Notes under the pieces: generated by a model | What the model saw: the letters and a program-made list of their open reading frames with translations, nothing else | Told to the model about the DNA's origin: nothing | The model's database searches: none | Assembly (NCBI GenBank): GCA_963705285.1 | Contig: OY970066.1 | Span: forward strand, 3,224,001-3,288,000 | Length of the DNA: 64,000 nucleotides | Reading direction: 5' to 3' | DNA from: JACMLD01 sp963705285 | GTDB lineage: Bacteria > Bacteroidota > Bacteroidia > Chitinophagales > Chitinophagaceae | Shown here: positions 28,912 through 38,339 of the stretch, one piece after another | Numbering within the stretch: the first letter of the stretch is position 1 | How the letters are laid out: every line of letters starts with the position of its first letter | Made by a program: the position numbers and the translations under genes

Positions 28912-30978
28912 CTACAACGAGTTCATATAAACTTCAATATTCTCATACTTCACATCCAGATCGTGGCCATTTGCTTTTGTTTTTTTCAGGTTTAGTCCCC
29001 GACTGATCTCCCATTTGTCAGGGATGCCATTATTATTCTCATCTACTGGTGCTTTCGTTGGTGGATATTTTGCAAAACCGCTACCGGGCCAATCATCGGG
29101 AGTACCGGGGATAAACCCGGTTCCATTTTTTACCGTCTGCGATACAAAAGATGTGATATTGTCCCTGATGGGTTTGGTGGCGCCACCTTTTTCAATAACC
29201 AATTTATAAGCTTCTTCAGCAGGTTGGGTAACCACAGGGATTGAGGCAATAGGTGAATGGACTATAGCAACTTCCGATTTTCCAAAGTCGCTTTTAAAAT
29301 CATCCGGCAGGTTATTTCCTTTGCCATACCATTGCGCCCAACGGGTATTTTCGCTCCAAGCATACATTGGATTACCTTTTGTATCAGGTCCTTTTTTAAG
29401 CGTATTGCCAACGTAGTTCAGTCGCAGGTAATCCTTATCTGACCCGTAACCCGTTCCCACAAAATTGTAGATGACATTGTTTCTGAAATCATAGGTGAGC
29501 ATATCTATGCGTGGATTACGTACCCGGCCGTGTGCCAAGAGATTGTGATGAGATGAAACCCAGCCCCATCCAACTCCGACTGAAGTCATGGAGTGGTTAC
29601 CTTTTTCATGCGTAGAGGCCGTGAGGCCGCCGTAAATATAGGACCACTGGATGGTAGTAGCTTCCCTTTTAAATTGACCATAGGTGTTGAAAACCTGATC
29701 GCAGGCATAAGCAATATCACAATGGTCCGCGATAATATTCATGGCGTTAAGATCCAATGCATGGGTCTGTTCACCAAGTGTTCTCTTAAGATCTCCGGGG
29801 CCTTTAATATCGCCTACGCGAATGCGGAGGTACCTGAGAACCACATTATTCGTTTCCACTTCAATTCCAAAATTCCTGATTTGTATTCCCTCGCCCGGAG
29901 CGGTTTGACCGGCTATCGTAATGTATGGGTTCTTGATTTTAAGCGGTGCTTTCAGATTGATGGTTCCTGAAACAGCAAAGACAACATAGCGAGGGCCTTC
30001 TGCCTCTATCGCTTCACGCAATGTGCCGGGAATTAATTGTTCAGCCGGTAATGCAGGAAATCCCGGTAATAGTGGAACACCTTCGCCCGGATGTGCATTT
30101 CCTAAAGCATCAACATAAGGAATCCATTTTCCTTCACCGAGTGTGGTGGCGTAATCACTTGCTTGTCCATAAGTGCCTTCCGGCCTGCCGGGGCGACCCT
30201 TTAATAAGTAATCATCCAAAGATGTTACCACGAAGACTTTACCGCCTCGTCCGCCCATCGCATAGCGACCGGCACCCTCAGCTTCAGGGAAAGCAAGCGT
30301 TTGGCTACCTGCAAATTTTGTAACAGGCGCCACTGGTGTCAGCTCAATTTCTACATATGGACTTCCGTTGGTTGACCCTGATAAATTGGTCACCGTCATT
30401 TTGATGCCATTGGGCAGCAAATAATTTGAAGAGAGATAAGAATCATTTGGCAAACGTTTACCACCGTAAGAAGCTAATGCATCAACAATTTTATCTATTT
30501 TTTTAAGGAAACCCGGAATCACCGAGGAGTCAAGATAAGGAAACTGGGAAGTAAGTTTTTTTCCTTGTGCCATGGCCTCTATCCGTCCATGCTGCACACC
30601 AAAAATTAGTGGCCGCCCAACGTGTAATTTTATTGAGGGATATTGCCGGTCAAAGGAATAATATTCTGATTCATAAGCAAACTGATCGAATATCTTCTCG
30701 CCTGCCCATCCGTTTTCTTCCCTTTGATCGCTAAACAAAAGCGGGTATGCTGCATTACCTTGTGCCAATTGCGGGATCCTATCAAATATTTTTTTTGCGA
30801 GTTCCTCCGGCTGTATTTCCCAGGGGGTTTCTGTGGTTAAAAGTTTCGCCAGAAAAGGGAATTCCTGCATCAAATGCTTCGCCTGGGCAGTGCCTTTTAG
30901 CGGGTTAGCAGTTTGCCCGTTAACCACTCCAAAAAATAGTAAAAAAACCAGGGAGGCCGATAAACGATATTTATTCAT
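28912..30978 (-). CDS. PL1-type pectate lyase with extra N-terminal domain
   Basis: 688 residues, signal peptide to about residue 22. The PL1 beta-helix starts late, near residue 230 (AFPEAEGAGRYAMGGRGG), with PRYVVFAVSGTINL, NPYITIAGQTAPGEGI, VLRYLRIRVGD and VRNPRIDMLTYDFRNNVIYN. The C-terminus again has the Ca2+-binding type DENNNGIPDKWEISRGL. About 210 residues between signal peptide and lyase domain match nothing I recognise, and there is a roughly 50-residue insertion (about 258-310) between the first strands and the catalytic helix. An operator-like TTTC repeat lies about 60 bp upstream (31037-31060), so it may start its own transcript. Confidence 0.8.
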   Translation of the reverse strand: MNKYRLSASLVFLLFFGVVNGQTANPLKGTAQAKHLMQEFPFLAKLLTTETPWEIQPEELAKKIFDRIPQLAQGNAAYPLLFSDQREENGWAGEKIFDQFAYESEYYSFDRQYPSIKLHVGRPLIFGVQHGRIEAMAQGKKLTSQFPYLDSSVIPGFLKKIDKIVDALASYGGKRLPNDSYLSSNYLLPNGIKMTVTNLSGSTNGSPYVEIELTPVAPVTKFAGSQTLAFPEAEGAGRYAMGGRGGKVFVVTSLDDYLLKGRPGRPEGTYGQASDYATTLGEGKWIPYVDALGNAHPGEGVPLLPGFPALPAEQLIPGTLREAIEAEGPRYVVFAVSGTINLKAPLKIKNPYITIAGQTAPGEGIQIRNFGIEVETNNVVLRYLRIRVGDIKGPGDLKRTLGEQTHALDLNAMNIIADHCDIAYACDQVFNTYGQFKREATTIQWSYIYGGLTASTHEKGNHSMTSVGVGWGWVSSHHNLLAHGRVRNPRIDMLTYDFRNNVIYNFVGTGYGSDKDYLRLNYVGNTLKKGPDTKGNPMYAWSENTRWAQWYGKGNNLPDDFKSDFGKSEVAIVHSPIASIPVVTQPAEEAYKLVIEKGGATKPIRDNITSFVSQTVKNGTGFIPGTPDDWPGSGFAKYPPTKAPVDENNNGIPDKWEISRGLNLKKTKANGHDLDVKYENIEVYMNSL

Positions 30979-31036
30979 AGTTCGCCAATTTTATTTTACT
31001 GAAATTCATTTTGATAAAACTTTCTTGTATAGTTTT

Positions 31037-31060
31037 TTTCGATTTTTTTCAGATTTTTAT
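31037..31060. promoter_or_regulatory. Candidate operator upstream of the long PL1 gene
   Basis: TTTCGATTTTTTTCAGATTTTT with TTTC units 10 bp apart (31037, 31047). About 59 bp before the 30978 start. It abuts the position where the reconstructed GH140 frame would stop (31057-31059). Confidence 0.45.
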
Positions 31061-31132
31061 TTTGTAACCTGAAGAACCAATATGGCATCTTCCCAATTTG
31101 CGGGCGGCAGCATATCCCTTGTTTCTTTTTCT

Positions 31133-32524
31133 TTAAATGAAGTGATCCTTTCTCTTTTGTCCGTTTCTTGGATAAAACCAATAAGCATCCGCATTGTTAC
31201 CTAAAATGTTTTTAACCTGGCAGGCAGAATTGTTTGAAAAATATACCAGCGCCATATCACCGGACTTTGATGTGATGGCTGTTTTTAGACTCTCATCTTC
31301 ACCCACACCTGAAATAACATTACCGTTTGGCACCCATTCATTCCATTTGTGTTCTACCAAAAATTGTTTTCCTACTTCTGCTACTTGTTTTGCTGCAGGA
31401 AAATTCAATGCCTGCTTCCAGGTATAGCCACAATTGTAATCACCATCATTTCCCCGCATGGCCCAGATAGGACCTGCGCCATAGGTGTGGCCTGCACCAC
31501 CAGCAAAAAATGTTTGATAAAATTGTCTGCGCACCCTTACCGGCGTAACCCAGCCGCACTCATGACGATATGAGCCATATTCATAAGAACCTTCTAAAAA
31601 CAGACTTGGTTTTACCGGATCGTTTAATTGATAATCATTCAGCATGGTTCTATATACATCATTCACTTCCCGCCATACTTCGACACCATTTGCGTCCTGC
31701 CATACATCTCCGTGAAACCATTGAGAGGAACCATAAGGAGCATCTCCATTTGGATGGTAGGTCATGAAGACTTCATCCCATGCAGGACTCTTTTCATTCC
31801 ATGCCGGTGATTGCCCGGTCACTCCTTTTACAATTCCTTCAGCCATTGACCGGTATATCGGCTGTTCATCAAACGAACTATATTTTTGATTCTTATCGTA
31901 ACCATCAAATTGTGCTTTTGTATCCCCACCTAACATCCAGATTAAATTGGGTTCTTTACCATAGCGTTTGCCAATAAATTCACCATAAATTTTAGCTTGC
32001 TCTGCAGAATACAATCCTTTTCCGGTAATTAATCGAGATGCCCAACAAGGTAATAATGCCAGGTACATGTTTCTCTTTTTCACTGCTCCAATAACATAAT
32101 CTGCATGATCCCAATAATCGTTTGGTGCATTCATGCTGCCGCCGTTTACGAGTAAAGGGTCCGAAGTGTTGGGCTTATTTTCATCACCGGTAAAAGGACG
32201 ATGGCCGTAAGCGTTTGCAGCATTATCAGGACTTCTGCTTAGACCTCCGCCATGCGGTGACCAATGTGCCACCGCCTGAATGACAGTGAAGCCAAGAGCT
32301 TTCCTGCTATCCAGATATAGGTCTACTTCTTCTCTTGTTAATTGCTGAAACATTCCCCAGCCGGTATCACCAATCCACAGAAAGGGGGCACCATCCTTAT
32401 GTTGAATATAATGACCATTGGATGCAATTTCCAGTTTGCCATGCAACTGCCATGGCGACTGTGCTGAAATCTTTTTTATACTCCCAAAAAAAATAAGACA
32501 TAAAATGATAATGCTATATTTCAT
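31133..32524 (-). CDS. GH140 apiosidase-like glycosidase (3' end frameshifted)
   Basis: Family GH140 (DUF4038) contains the apiosidase that frees D-apiose from rhamnogalacturonan II. 463 residues as read, signal peptide to residue 22 (ISAQ), TIM barrel from about 30. LIWMLGGDT supplies the expected catalytic acid (Asp201) and LFLEGSYEYG the nucleophile (Glu311). The frame ends abruptly at NGQKRKDHFI; the next frame continues RITSFKEKETRDM and then LPPANWEDAILVLQVTK to a stop at 31057-31059, the normal end of the family's C-terminal beta domain. One extra A near 31146-31152 explains this. The catalytic domain is complete. Periplasmic or surface. Confidence 0.85.
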   Translation of the reverse strand: MKYSIIILCLIFFGSIKKISAQSPWQLHGKLEIASNGHYIQHKDGAPFLWIGDTGWGMFQQLTREEVDLYLDSRKALGFTVIQAVAHWSPHGGGLSRSPDNAANAYGHRPFTGDENKPNTSDPLLVNGGSMNAPNDYWDHADYVIGAVKKRNMYLALLPCWASRLITGKGLYSAEQAKIYGEFIGKRYGKEPNLIWMLGGDTKAQFDGYDKNQKYSSFDEQPIYRSMAEGIVKGVTGQSPAWNEKSPAWDEVFMTYHPNGDAPYGSSQWFHGDVWQDANGVEVWREVNDVYRTMLNDYQLNDPVKPSLFLEGSYEYGSYRHECGWVTPVRVRRQFYQTFFAGGAGHTYGAGPIWAMRGNDGDYNCGYTWKQALNFPAAKQVAEVGKQFLVEHKWNEWVPNGNVISGVGEDESLKTAITSKSGDMALVYFSNNSACQVKNILGNNADAYWFYPRNGQKRKDHFI

Positions 32525-32530
32525 TGCTTT

Positions 32531-33991
32531 TTATTTAATAGTAATGATCACTCTCTGGTACCTCGTAAGTTTTGGTGAACCATTATCTGTTACTTCACAT
32601 ATAACATGAATAGTCTCACCCCTTTTTGCATTCTTCGGAATCGTTAATGAAGTTTTTTGATTTTGAGCATTGGCTATTTCAACAATACCATTAAACGATC
32701 CCGCATCCTGGTATTGCCACCATGTATAACTTAATTTATCTCCATCAGGATCAGTTGTTCCTTTTGCATTCAGTTTAATTTTAGAACCTGGTTTTGTTAT
32801 TACATCCAATGCATTTTTTAATTGTACAACAGGAGAGTGATTAGCATTTTTGAAATCTTTGACACACCAATCGGCACGGGCAGCAAAATCATTTTGAATA
32901 GGCTTAATCCATTGCCACATGGATTTCATATAGCTTGTCAATAACGTATCATTTGGAATCTCCAGTTTCATACGGTTTCTTCCCCAGGCATTTTGTGTCC
33001 ACCACCTGCCAGCCGGGTAGATGTAGCCGGGTTCATCCACTTTGTCTATCCAGGTATTGTCTCTCACTTTTACATACCTGCCACCCCAGCCACCATTACC
33101 AGGATTTTCTAAACTGCGTAAACCTGTAGAAATGGTATGCAAAAAAGCCGGCGAATCACCTTCTGAGCGAAAGTCTCCTGCTTCAAAACCTTTTTCATCT
33201 TTTAAATGGGCTTTGTACAAAGCAGTCAATGGACCATGGTCATCCAGCACATTTTGCTTCATCCATGAGCCTATTAAATATTGTTGTTGTTCCTTTGGTA
33301 AAAATTGTTTCCAGTTGTAGAAATAAACAATGAACTGATCGGAGATGATTGTGAGGATATTGAATTTACCCCAATGAGGTTTTATATAGTTCTGGTAAGT
33401 TTTGTCTTGCTCCCAAATAAAGTAAAACCGAATTTTACGGGCTACGGCCTCCATTTTTTCCGGATGCTTTTCTTCAATTGTTTTTAAAGCCCGGGCAATA
33501 GTATTGGTGCCTCCCCAGGCCTGAAGCCATATGGGCCTTCTGTCTGATTCATCTAAAAGCACTTTTACAATCAACTCGGATCCAGGTGTTATTTTTTCCA
33601 TCTCACCTTCGGCTTCAACATTGCCCAATAAAGTGCGGACCTGTAAATATTGAGGTGTTGGATAATCTTTGTCATGTTTGAGCAAATTAGGATATACTTC
33701 TTTATATGCATTCAGATAAGGCTGTGCCCAGTCATCACCAGCCCATTTGTGTCCTTGCCAATGGTATTGCGAACTTGTTGTAACGATTGCTTCAATATCA
33801 AAATCGTTTGCGTACAGTAAGCAACGCACTAATGAGCATTCGTCATCAATTTCTCCGTCGGTGGTAATAATAACACGGGGTTTTTCATTTACACCGGCTG
33901 CGACAGCACCGATGCAATGGAGAAAAAGAAAAATGGTTCCCAGGAGCATTAATAAAACAGGCCTTGACAATTGTACTTTTTTACAAATCAT
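32531..33991 (-). CDS. DUF1593 secreted protein, nucleoside-hydrolase-like (copy C)
   Basis: 486 residues, signal peptide to about residue 33. Metal motif ITTDGEIDDECSLVRCLL, then SSQYHWQGHKWAGDDW and WLQAWGGTNTIARALK, nearly identical in layout to copy A. Ig-like C-terminal domain from about 385 (SYTWWQYQDAG; RYQRVIITIK). The GH140 gene follows after 6 bp, the tightest spacing of any DUF1593 gene here, which favours a joint role on the same side chain (inference). Signal and copy number indicate a secreted enzyme family expanded within this locus. Confidence 0.8.
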   Translation of the reverse strand: MICKKVQLSRPVLLMLLGTIFLFLHCIGAVAAGVNEKPRVIITTDGEIDDECSLVRCLLYANDFDIEAIVTTSSQYHWQGHKWAGDDWAQPYLNAYKEVYPNLLKHDKDYPTPQYLQVRTLLGNVEAEGEMEKITPGSELIVKVLLDESDRRPIWLQAWGGTNTIARALKTIEEKHPEKMEAVARKIRFYFIWEQDKTYQNYIKPHWGKFNILTIISDQFIVYFYNWKQFLPKEQQQYLIGSWMKQNVLDDHGPLTALYKAHLKDEKGFEAGDFRSEGDSPAFLHTISTGLRSLENPGNGGWGGRYVKVRDNTWIDKVDEPGYIYPAGRWWTQNAWGRNRMKLEIPNDTLLTSYMKSMWQWIKPIQNDFAARADWCVKDFKNANHSPVVQLKNALDVITKPGSKIKLNAKGTTDPDGDKLSYTWWQYQDAGSFNGIVEIANAQNQKTSLTIPKNAKRGETIHVICEVTDNGSPKLTRYQRVIITIK

Positions 33992-34029
33992 AAATGGTTT
34001 TGTTTTCTAACAACTACTTTTATTAAAAT

Positions 34030-35637
34030 TCATTCCAGTTCATTCTTTTGGTCATCTTTTACCTTATCCCCATTGGTCACTTTGTAAATGCGCAATGCCA
34101 TATATGGTTTTGACGGGAGCTTTATAGATGAATTATTTTTGTCAATAAATTTATAATTGTTATCAGGCATTGGAGTAATTTCAAATATTTTATTCAAAGG
34201 CTGAATAGTCATATTCCAGGTATCAATGATATCTGCTTTATATTTTGCGCCTTTTGCAAGTCCTCTCTTCGGAAGGATAAAGTCCCATTTATTGGGTTTA
34301 TCTTTTCCAAAATAAATAAGGTAGTATTCTCCCTCATTGCCAAGCATGTTGTTTTCAAAAAAATGATCGATAGGTTCCAGGTTACCTGCGGGATTACTTT
34401 CTACGATTTTTCTTAAAAATCCAATTCGTGCCGGACTTGTACCCGTTAAAGTTCCCCCATAAGATATCCATTCACTAATTGTATAGGTTTCCCCATGTGT
34501 GGCGTAACCGCCACCTATCACTGCATTCCAAAAACGGAATGTCATTTCTTCTCCGCTTAATTGCCCCCACCTGCTAGCTATATTTCCTTCATAGTTGATC
34601 TCATCATTTAATATTGGTTTTCTATAAATATCTCTAAGAATAGACGTTCCGAAAGGAGCTTTTACTACATTGTAGTACTGATAGCTCACATGCGTTACCC
34701 ATGGTTTGGTATAGTCGTAAATACGATCGGCGTTGTGTATTGAACGTAAATGTTGATACGGGTCTTTTTCCTGCACCAGCTTAAAAAGTTCATCCCAGTC
34801 ATCGTCGCTCATGTTTTTGATAAAACTATTTTCGTTGGCAAGACTCCACCATATATTTCGGAAGGCTGCATAACGGGCAACCATATAACGGGCAAAGAGT
34901 TTATTTACCTCCTGCCCGGCCATGTCAAATCCCCACTTACCTTTATCGTAGGGACGAAACAAAATAAGATCAGCCTCCACACCCAAATCTCTTAATTGCA
35001 ATACACATGAATCAAGATTTTTAAAATATTCCGGGTTGAGTTTTGAGAAATCCCAATTGTCTTTATTATTGCCTTGAAAAGGAAACACAGTAATTTTAAG
35101 AGGGCCATCCATATATCTTTCTTTATAAGGAGGCACTGCTAAAAACCGGGCTTTATTAAACGGACTTGATTTCATTGTTTCGATAGTCTGCCTTTTTGTA
35201 TTCGCATCCTGGAAAGGCCATTCATAAATAGTGGTACCAAAAGGAAAATACAAGGTGCCGTCATCATACTTAAAATGATAATTATTGTTAACTCTCACCA
35301 GCCCATGAACGTTTGGACCAGGCGCTGTACATTCGAAACTTCCTTTTTTATTATTGAGTTCATTTTTGTTGCTGCTGGTAACATAGGTCCACGTACCTTC
35401 TTTATCTGGCATAAATCGGATGGTGTAAATTCCATTGCCATCGTAATACCCTTCCTGTTCATGCACTGTTTCTCCATTGATAAAACGACCAACAAAGCTT
35501 GTTCCTATGAAAGGGTTTCCTGCGGAGGGACCTTGCAGGGTGAGTTCAAACACATCCCATTTTTGAATTTTATTTTGTGCCGCCAAATCAACAATCAGCA
35601 CTAAAAAAACCGAAATGGCTATTAATAGTTTTCTCAT
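34030..35637 (-). CDS. DUF5060-domain putative glycoside hydrolase
   Basis: 535 residues, signal peptide to about residue 20 (LAAQ). DUF5060 beta-sandwich at about 23-115 (FELTLQGPSAGNPF, IYTIRFMPDKEGTW), followed by a DUF4038-like TIM barrel (about 120-430) and a C-terminal beta domain. WWSLANENSF (Glu near 268) and PILNDEINYEGN (Glu near 346) fit acid/base and nucleophile of a retaining clan-A glycosidase. The same architecture occurs in several uncharacterised pectin and hemicellulose loci. Related in fold to GH140 but a separate family; the linkage cut is unknown. Confidence 0.7.
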   Translation of the reverse strand: MRKLLIAISVFLVLIVDLAAQNKIQKWDVFELTLQGPSAGNPFIGTSFVGRFINGETVHEQEGYYDGNGIYTIRFMPDKEGTWTYVTSSNKNELNNKKGSFECTAPGPNVHGLVRVNNNYHFKYDDGTLYFPFGTTIYEWPFQDANTKRQTIETMKSSPFNKARFLAVPPYKERYMDGPLKITVFPFQGNNKDNWDFSKLNPEYFKNLDSCVLQLRDLGVEADLILFRPYDKGKWGFDMAGQEVNKLFARYMVARYAAFRNIWWSLANENSFIKNMSDDDWDELFKLVQEKDPYQHLRSIHNADRIYDYTKPWVTHVSYQYYNVVKAPFGTSILRDIYRKPILNDEINYEGNIASRWGQLSGEEMTFRFWNAVIGGGYATHGETYTISEWISYGGTLTGTSPARIGFLRKIVESNPAGNLEPIDHFFENNMLGNEGEYYLIYFGKDKPNKWDFILPKRGLAKGAKYKADIIDTWNMTIQPLNKIFEITPMPDNNYKFIDKNNSSIKLPSKPYMALRIYKVTNGDKVKDDQKNELE

Positions 35638-35686
35638 AAATAATTTTATATCTTATGATTGTTATGCAAGGGTTGTTTTGAATACG

Positions 35687-36802
35687 CTAGTTTACATTCC
35701 ATTTCTTCGCCCATTCCGGGTAATGTTTCAACAATCTTTCCGGTGCAGCGGTATACCAACTATAACCATTACGACGCTCATAACCCAGTTCTGCAAATGT
35801 TTTTCTTTTGATACCATCACGGTCACAGAAATAAGGAAGTTCTGTTTCAAGATCATAAAACCGGGCCCATAGGGCTGGAGCATCTATATCTTCCACTACA
35901 ACCTTATCTTTTTTTCCTTCGGCGTTTAGTATATCCCGTAATTTGATCCCTACAACTTTATGATTTTGAAACCAACTTACTGATCCTTTAACAGCATCAA
36001 TAATTTCTTTTGATGGATTATCAATTTTCATTAATAACAAAGTAATGCCAACAGATTCGAAACCGCTGAAAGAAGACAGTTCATAAGCCCTGGCATTTGC
36101 AGGTTCCATTGTTACTTCATCATGTTGTGCACACCAGACAGTTCGTTGTTTTTTTACTTTGATCTGAGTTTTCAAAATGCAGTCCACACCTTTCTCAAAT
36201 GATTTTTTTGCATCTTCTTTCATCTTAGAGCTGATGTTCATTGGGGCATAATATGACTGGTCTTCTTCTACATCTTTTAAAAACTCCACTACATTCACCA
36301 TTGCATTATCATTGTAAGTAATATGCGCACTATATGAAATGACTCTACCCGGTCTTACAGGATAAAATTGCGGCCAACCGCCATTAGCATATTGTGCTTC
36401 CAAAATATAATTGAAGCCTTTATTGAAAGCATTCAGGTAACGTTCATCTTTTACTTTATTATACATTTTTGTGAGAAACTGCATCTCGGTAAGTGTTGCA
36501 CCATTATCAAATGTGGCACCTATACCAGAGGACTTTATTTTATCCCATTCTTCCTTGTCAAAGCCTTTAACATAATCGCGGTTCTTAGACCATCCACCAA
36601 TATCCGTCTGATAAGTCAACACACTATCAGCAATCCTTTTTGATTCTACTGATCCGTACCAATCTTCCGGCATTTTGACAGCAACATCTCTCCAGGTTAA
36701 TTCCTTTTTAATTTTTGTTGTTGCCAATTCCTTTTGTGCAGCACAAGAAAAGGCGTAAAGTAAGAACGCATAAAGCGTAGAAATTCTCAGAATATTTTGC
36801 AT
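35687..36802 (-). CDS. PL10 pectate lyase
   Basis: Endo- or exo-acting pectate lyase of the (alpha/alpha)3 toroid family PL10 (family knowledge). 371 residues, lipoprotein-type signal with Cys20 (YAFSCAAQ). Diagnostic segments: DIGGWSKNRDY (about 71-81), ATFDNGATLTEMQFL (about 97-111), NGGWPQFYPVRPGRVISYS (about 139-157), HITYNDNAMVNV with the conserved Asp, and TVWCAQHDEVTMEPANARAYE. A C-terminal segment RRNGYSWYT fits the family as well. It complements the two PL1 enzymes by a different fold, so the locus has at least three lyases. Confidence 0.9.
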   Translation of the reverse strand: MQNILRISTLYAFLLYAFSCAAQKELATTKIKKELTWRDVAVKMPEDWYGSVESKRIADSVLTYQTDIGGWSKNRDYVKGFDKEEWDKIKSSGIGATFDNGATLTEMQFLTKMYNKVKDERYLNAFNKGFNYILEAQYANGGWPQFYPVRPGRVISYSAHITYNDNAMVNVVEFLKDVEEDQSYYAPMNISSKMKEDAKKSFEKGVDCILKTQIKVKKQRTVWCAQHDEVTMEPANARAYELSSFSGFESVGITLLLMKIDNPSKEIIDAVKGSVSWFQNHKVVGIKLRDILNAEGKKDKVVVEDIDAPALWARFYDLETELPYFCDRDGIKRKTFAELGYERRNGYSWYTAAPERLLKHYPEWAKKWNVN

Positions 36803-36812
36803 ACTTCTGTTT

Positions 36813-38312
36813 TTAATTAATACCAGTTATTTTGTTTGGCAATATGGTCACCACAATTCTTTTATATGCTGATAAATGTGGCGTTCCTTTATCAGTAATC
36901 TTTAAAATAAAATGTGCTGTTTCTTTTTTTTCAACTGTAGGTGCTGTTATCCATACACCGGGATAATTCTCAGGTGAAACCTTTATTTCTTTATTATATG
37001 TGCCAGCCTCGGGATATTGAAACCATAAAAAGCTAAAACTATCTCCATCCGGATCATAAGAATCTGAAGCATTAAGGCTGAATCCTTCGCCTGATTTTAT
37101 AGTAATTTCAGTTCCTGATTTTAATACAGGCACCGGCCTATGGTTAGCACTTCGGTAATCTGCCACACACCAGTCCATACGGGCAGCAAAATCGTTTTGA
37201 AAATCGGCCCTCCATCTCCACAGTGTGGATTTGTTATCATCATAGTGCAGCGTATCCAATTTTATGGCCCTGCCAAAATCGTTTGGTACGAATGGCGTAT
37301 AAGTATCTTTACTGTCAGTCCATATTTCCCTTGTCTCTGGTTCATTGGGAACACCAGACGTGCCCTTTTTTTGTTTAGTAAAGTCTGGCTTATACAATTC
37401 ATACCGGCCACCCCATCCGCCCCATTCGGGATGTTCAGGATAATTCAACCCGTTTGGAATTAAATTTAACCACGATGGTGTGTCACCTTCCATTCCCCAT
37501 GATACATCGGGATAAGATGAGCCAAGTCCACCATGCCCCTGTTGTATATTTTCTGCCAACCAGCCATTGCTTATTTCTTCATTGGTAATGCCCTTAATTT
37601 TCGAATTAATCGCTACCCATGTGGAGCTACCATATTCATCTCCCGGACTAACAACATAATGCAAATCAGGAAAATTATTCCTGAGCCATATACCACTGTC
37701 ATCCTGGTCGGAAATTGTGTAAACCCTTAGCTTGGCAACTAATCGTTTTATATCGGAAGCGGATTTAGTTTCTTTTATTTTAAATAATGCCTGCGCCAAT
37801 GTATTTACACCGCCCCAAACCGATATGTATAATGGCCGTGCGTCACCTTCTTCCAGCACTTTTATTATCCAGTCTGAACCTTCTGAATCCTGACCATTAC
37901 CCACAGCCAACATACCGTATTTAGCAAGCCCTTTCTTAGTTACGGCTAAAAGTGTTTTAGCTTCCGGGAATCCTGGTTCATGCTTATTAAGGTTTGGCTG
38001 CACCTTACCATACGCACCAATTATTTTTTTGATAGATTCGGGTGCTACCCTGCTTTTTTGCCATACAGAGGTGGTCGCAATCAAGCCTTTTATATCAATC
38101 TGATTAGCATATAAAAAAAGGCGCACAAAAGATTGTGTATCGTCAGGATCTGCTTCAATATCCGATAAAACAATAACCCTGTTTTTGACAATACTTTGTG
38201 CAAAAAGCGAAAATGGAATTTGTATACAAGAAAAAAACAGCAGGGAGAAATATAAAATTTTTCTGCTTATTTGTAACTTTCCAAGATATTTAATGATTGT
38301 TCTTTTATTCAT
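36813..38312 (-). CDS. DUF1593 secreted protein, nucleoside-hydrolase-like (copy D)
   Basis: 499 residues with a signal peptide ending near residue 39 (SLFAQ). Metal motif LSDIEADPDDTQSFVRLFLYAN; ISVWGGVNTLAQALFK follows. Ig-like C-terminal domain from about 395 (SFSFLWFQYPEAGTY; AYKRIVVTI). Resembles copy B in the region after the motif, including an extra loop before the catalytic-domain end (DTYTPFVPNDFGRA). Gap to PL10 is 10 bp. Possible start also at Met1 only; the upstream gap to copy E is 27 bp. Confidence 0.8.
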   Translation of the reverse strand: MNKRTIIKYLGKLQISRKILYFSLLFFSCIQIPFSLFAQSIVKNRVIVLSDIEADPDDTQSFVRLFLYANQIDIKGLIATTSVWQKSRVAPESIKKIIGAYGKVQPNLNKHEPGFPEAKTLLAVTKKGLAKYGMLAVGNGQDSEGSDWIIKVLEEGDARPLYISVWGGVNTLAQALFKIKETKSASDIKRLVAKLRVYTISDQDDSGIWLRNNFPDLHYVVSPGDEYGSSTWVAINSKIKGITNEEISNGWLAENIQQGHGGLGSSYPDVSWGMEGDTPSWLNLIPNGLNYPEHPEWGGWGGRYELYKPDFTKQKKGTSGVPNEPETREIWTDSKDTYTPFVPNDFGRAIKLDTLHYDDNKSTLWRWRADFQNDFAARMDWCVADYRSANHRPVPVLKSGTEITIKSGEGFSLNASDSYDPDGDSFSFLWFQYPEAGTYNKEIKVSPENYPGVWITAPTVEKKETAHFILKITDKGTPHLSAYKRIVVTILPNKITGIN

Positions 38313-38339
38313 AATGCTTAATCAATTTTGTTTGCAGTA

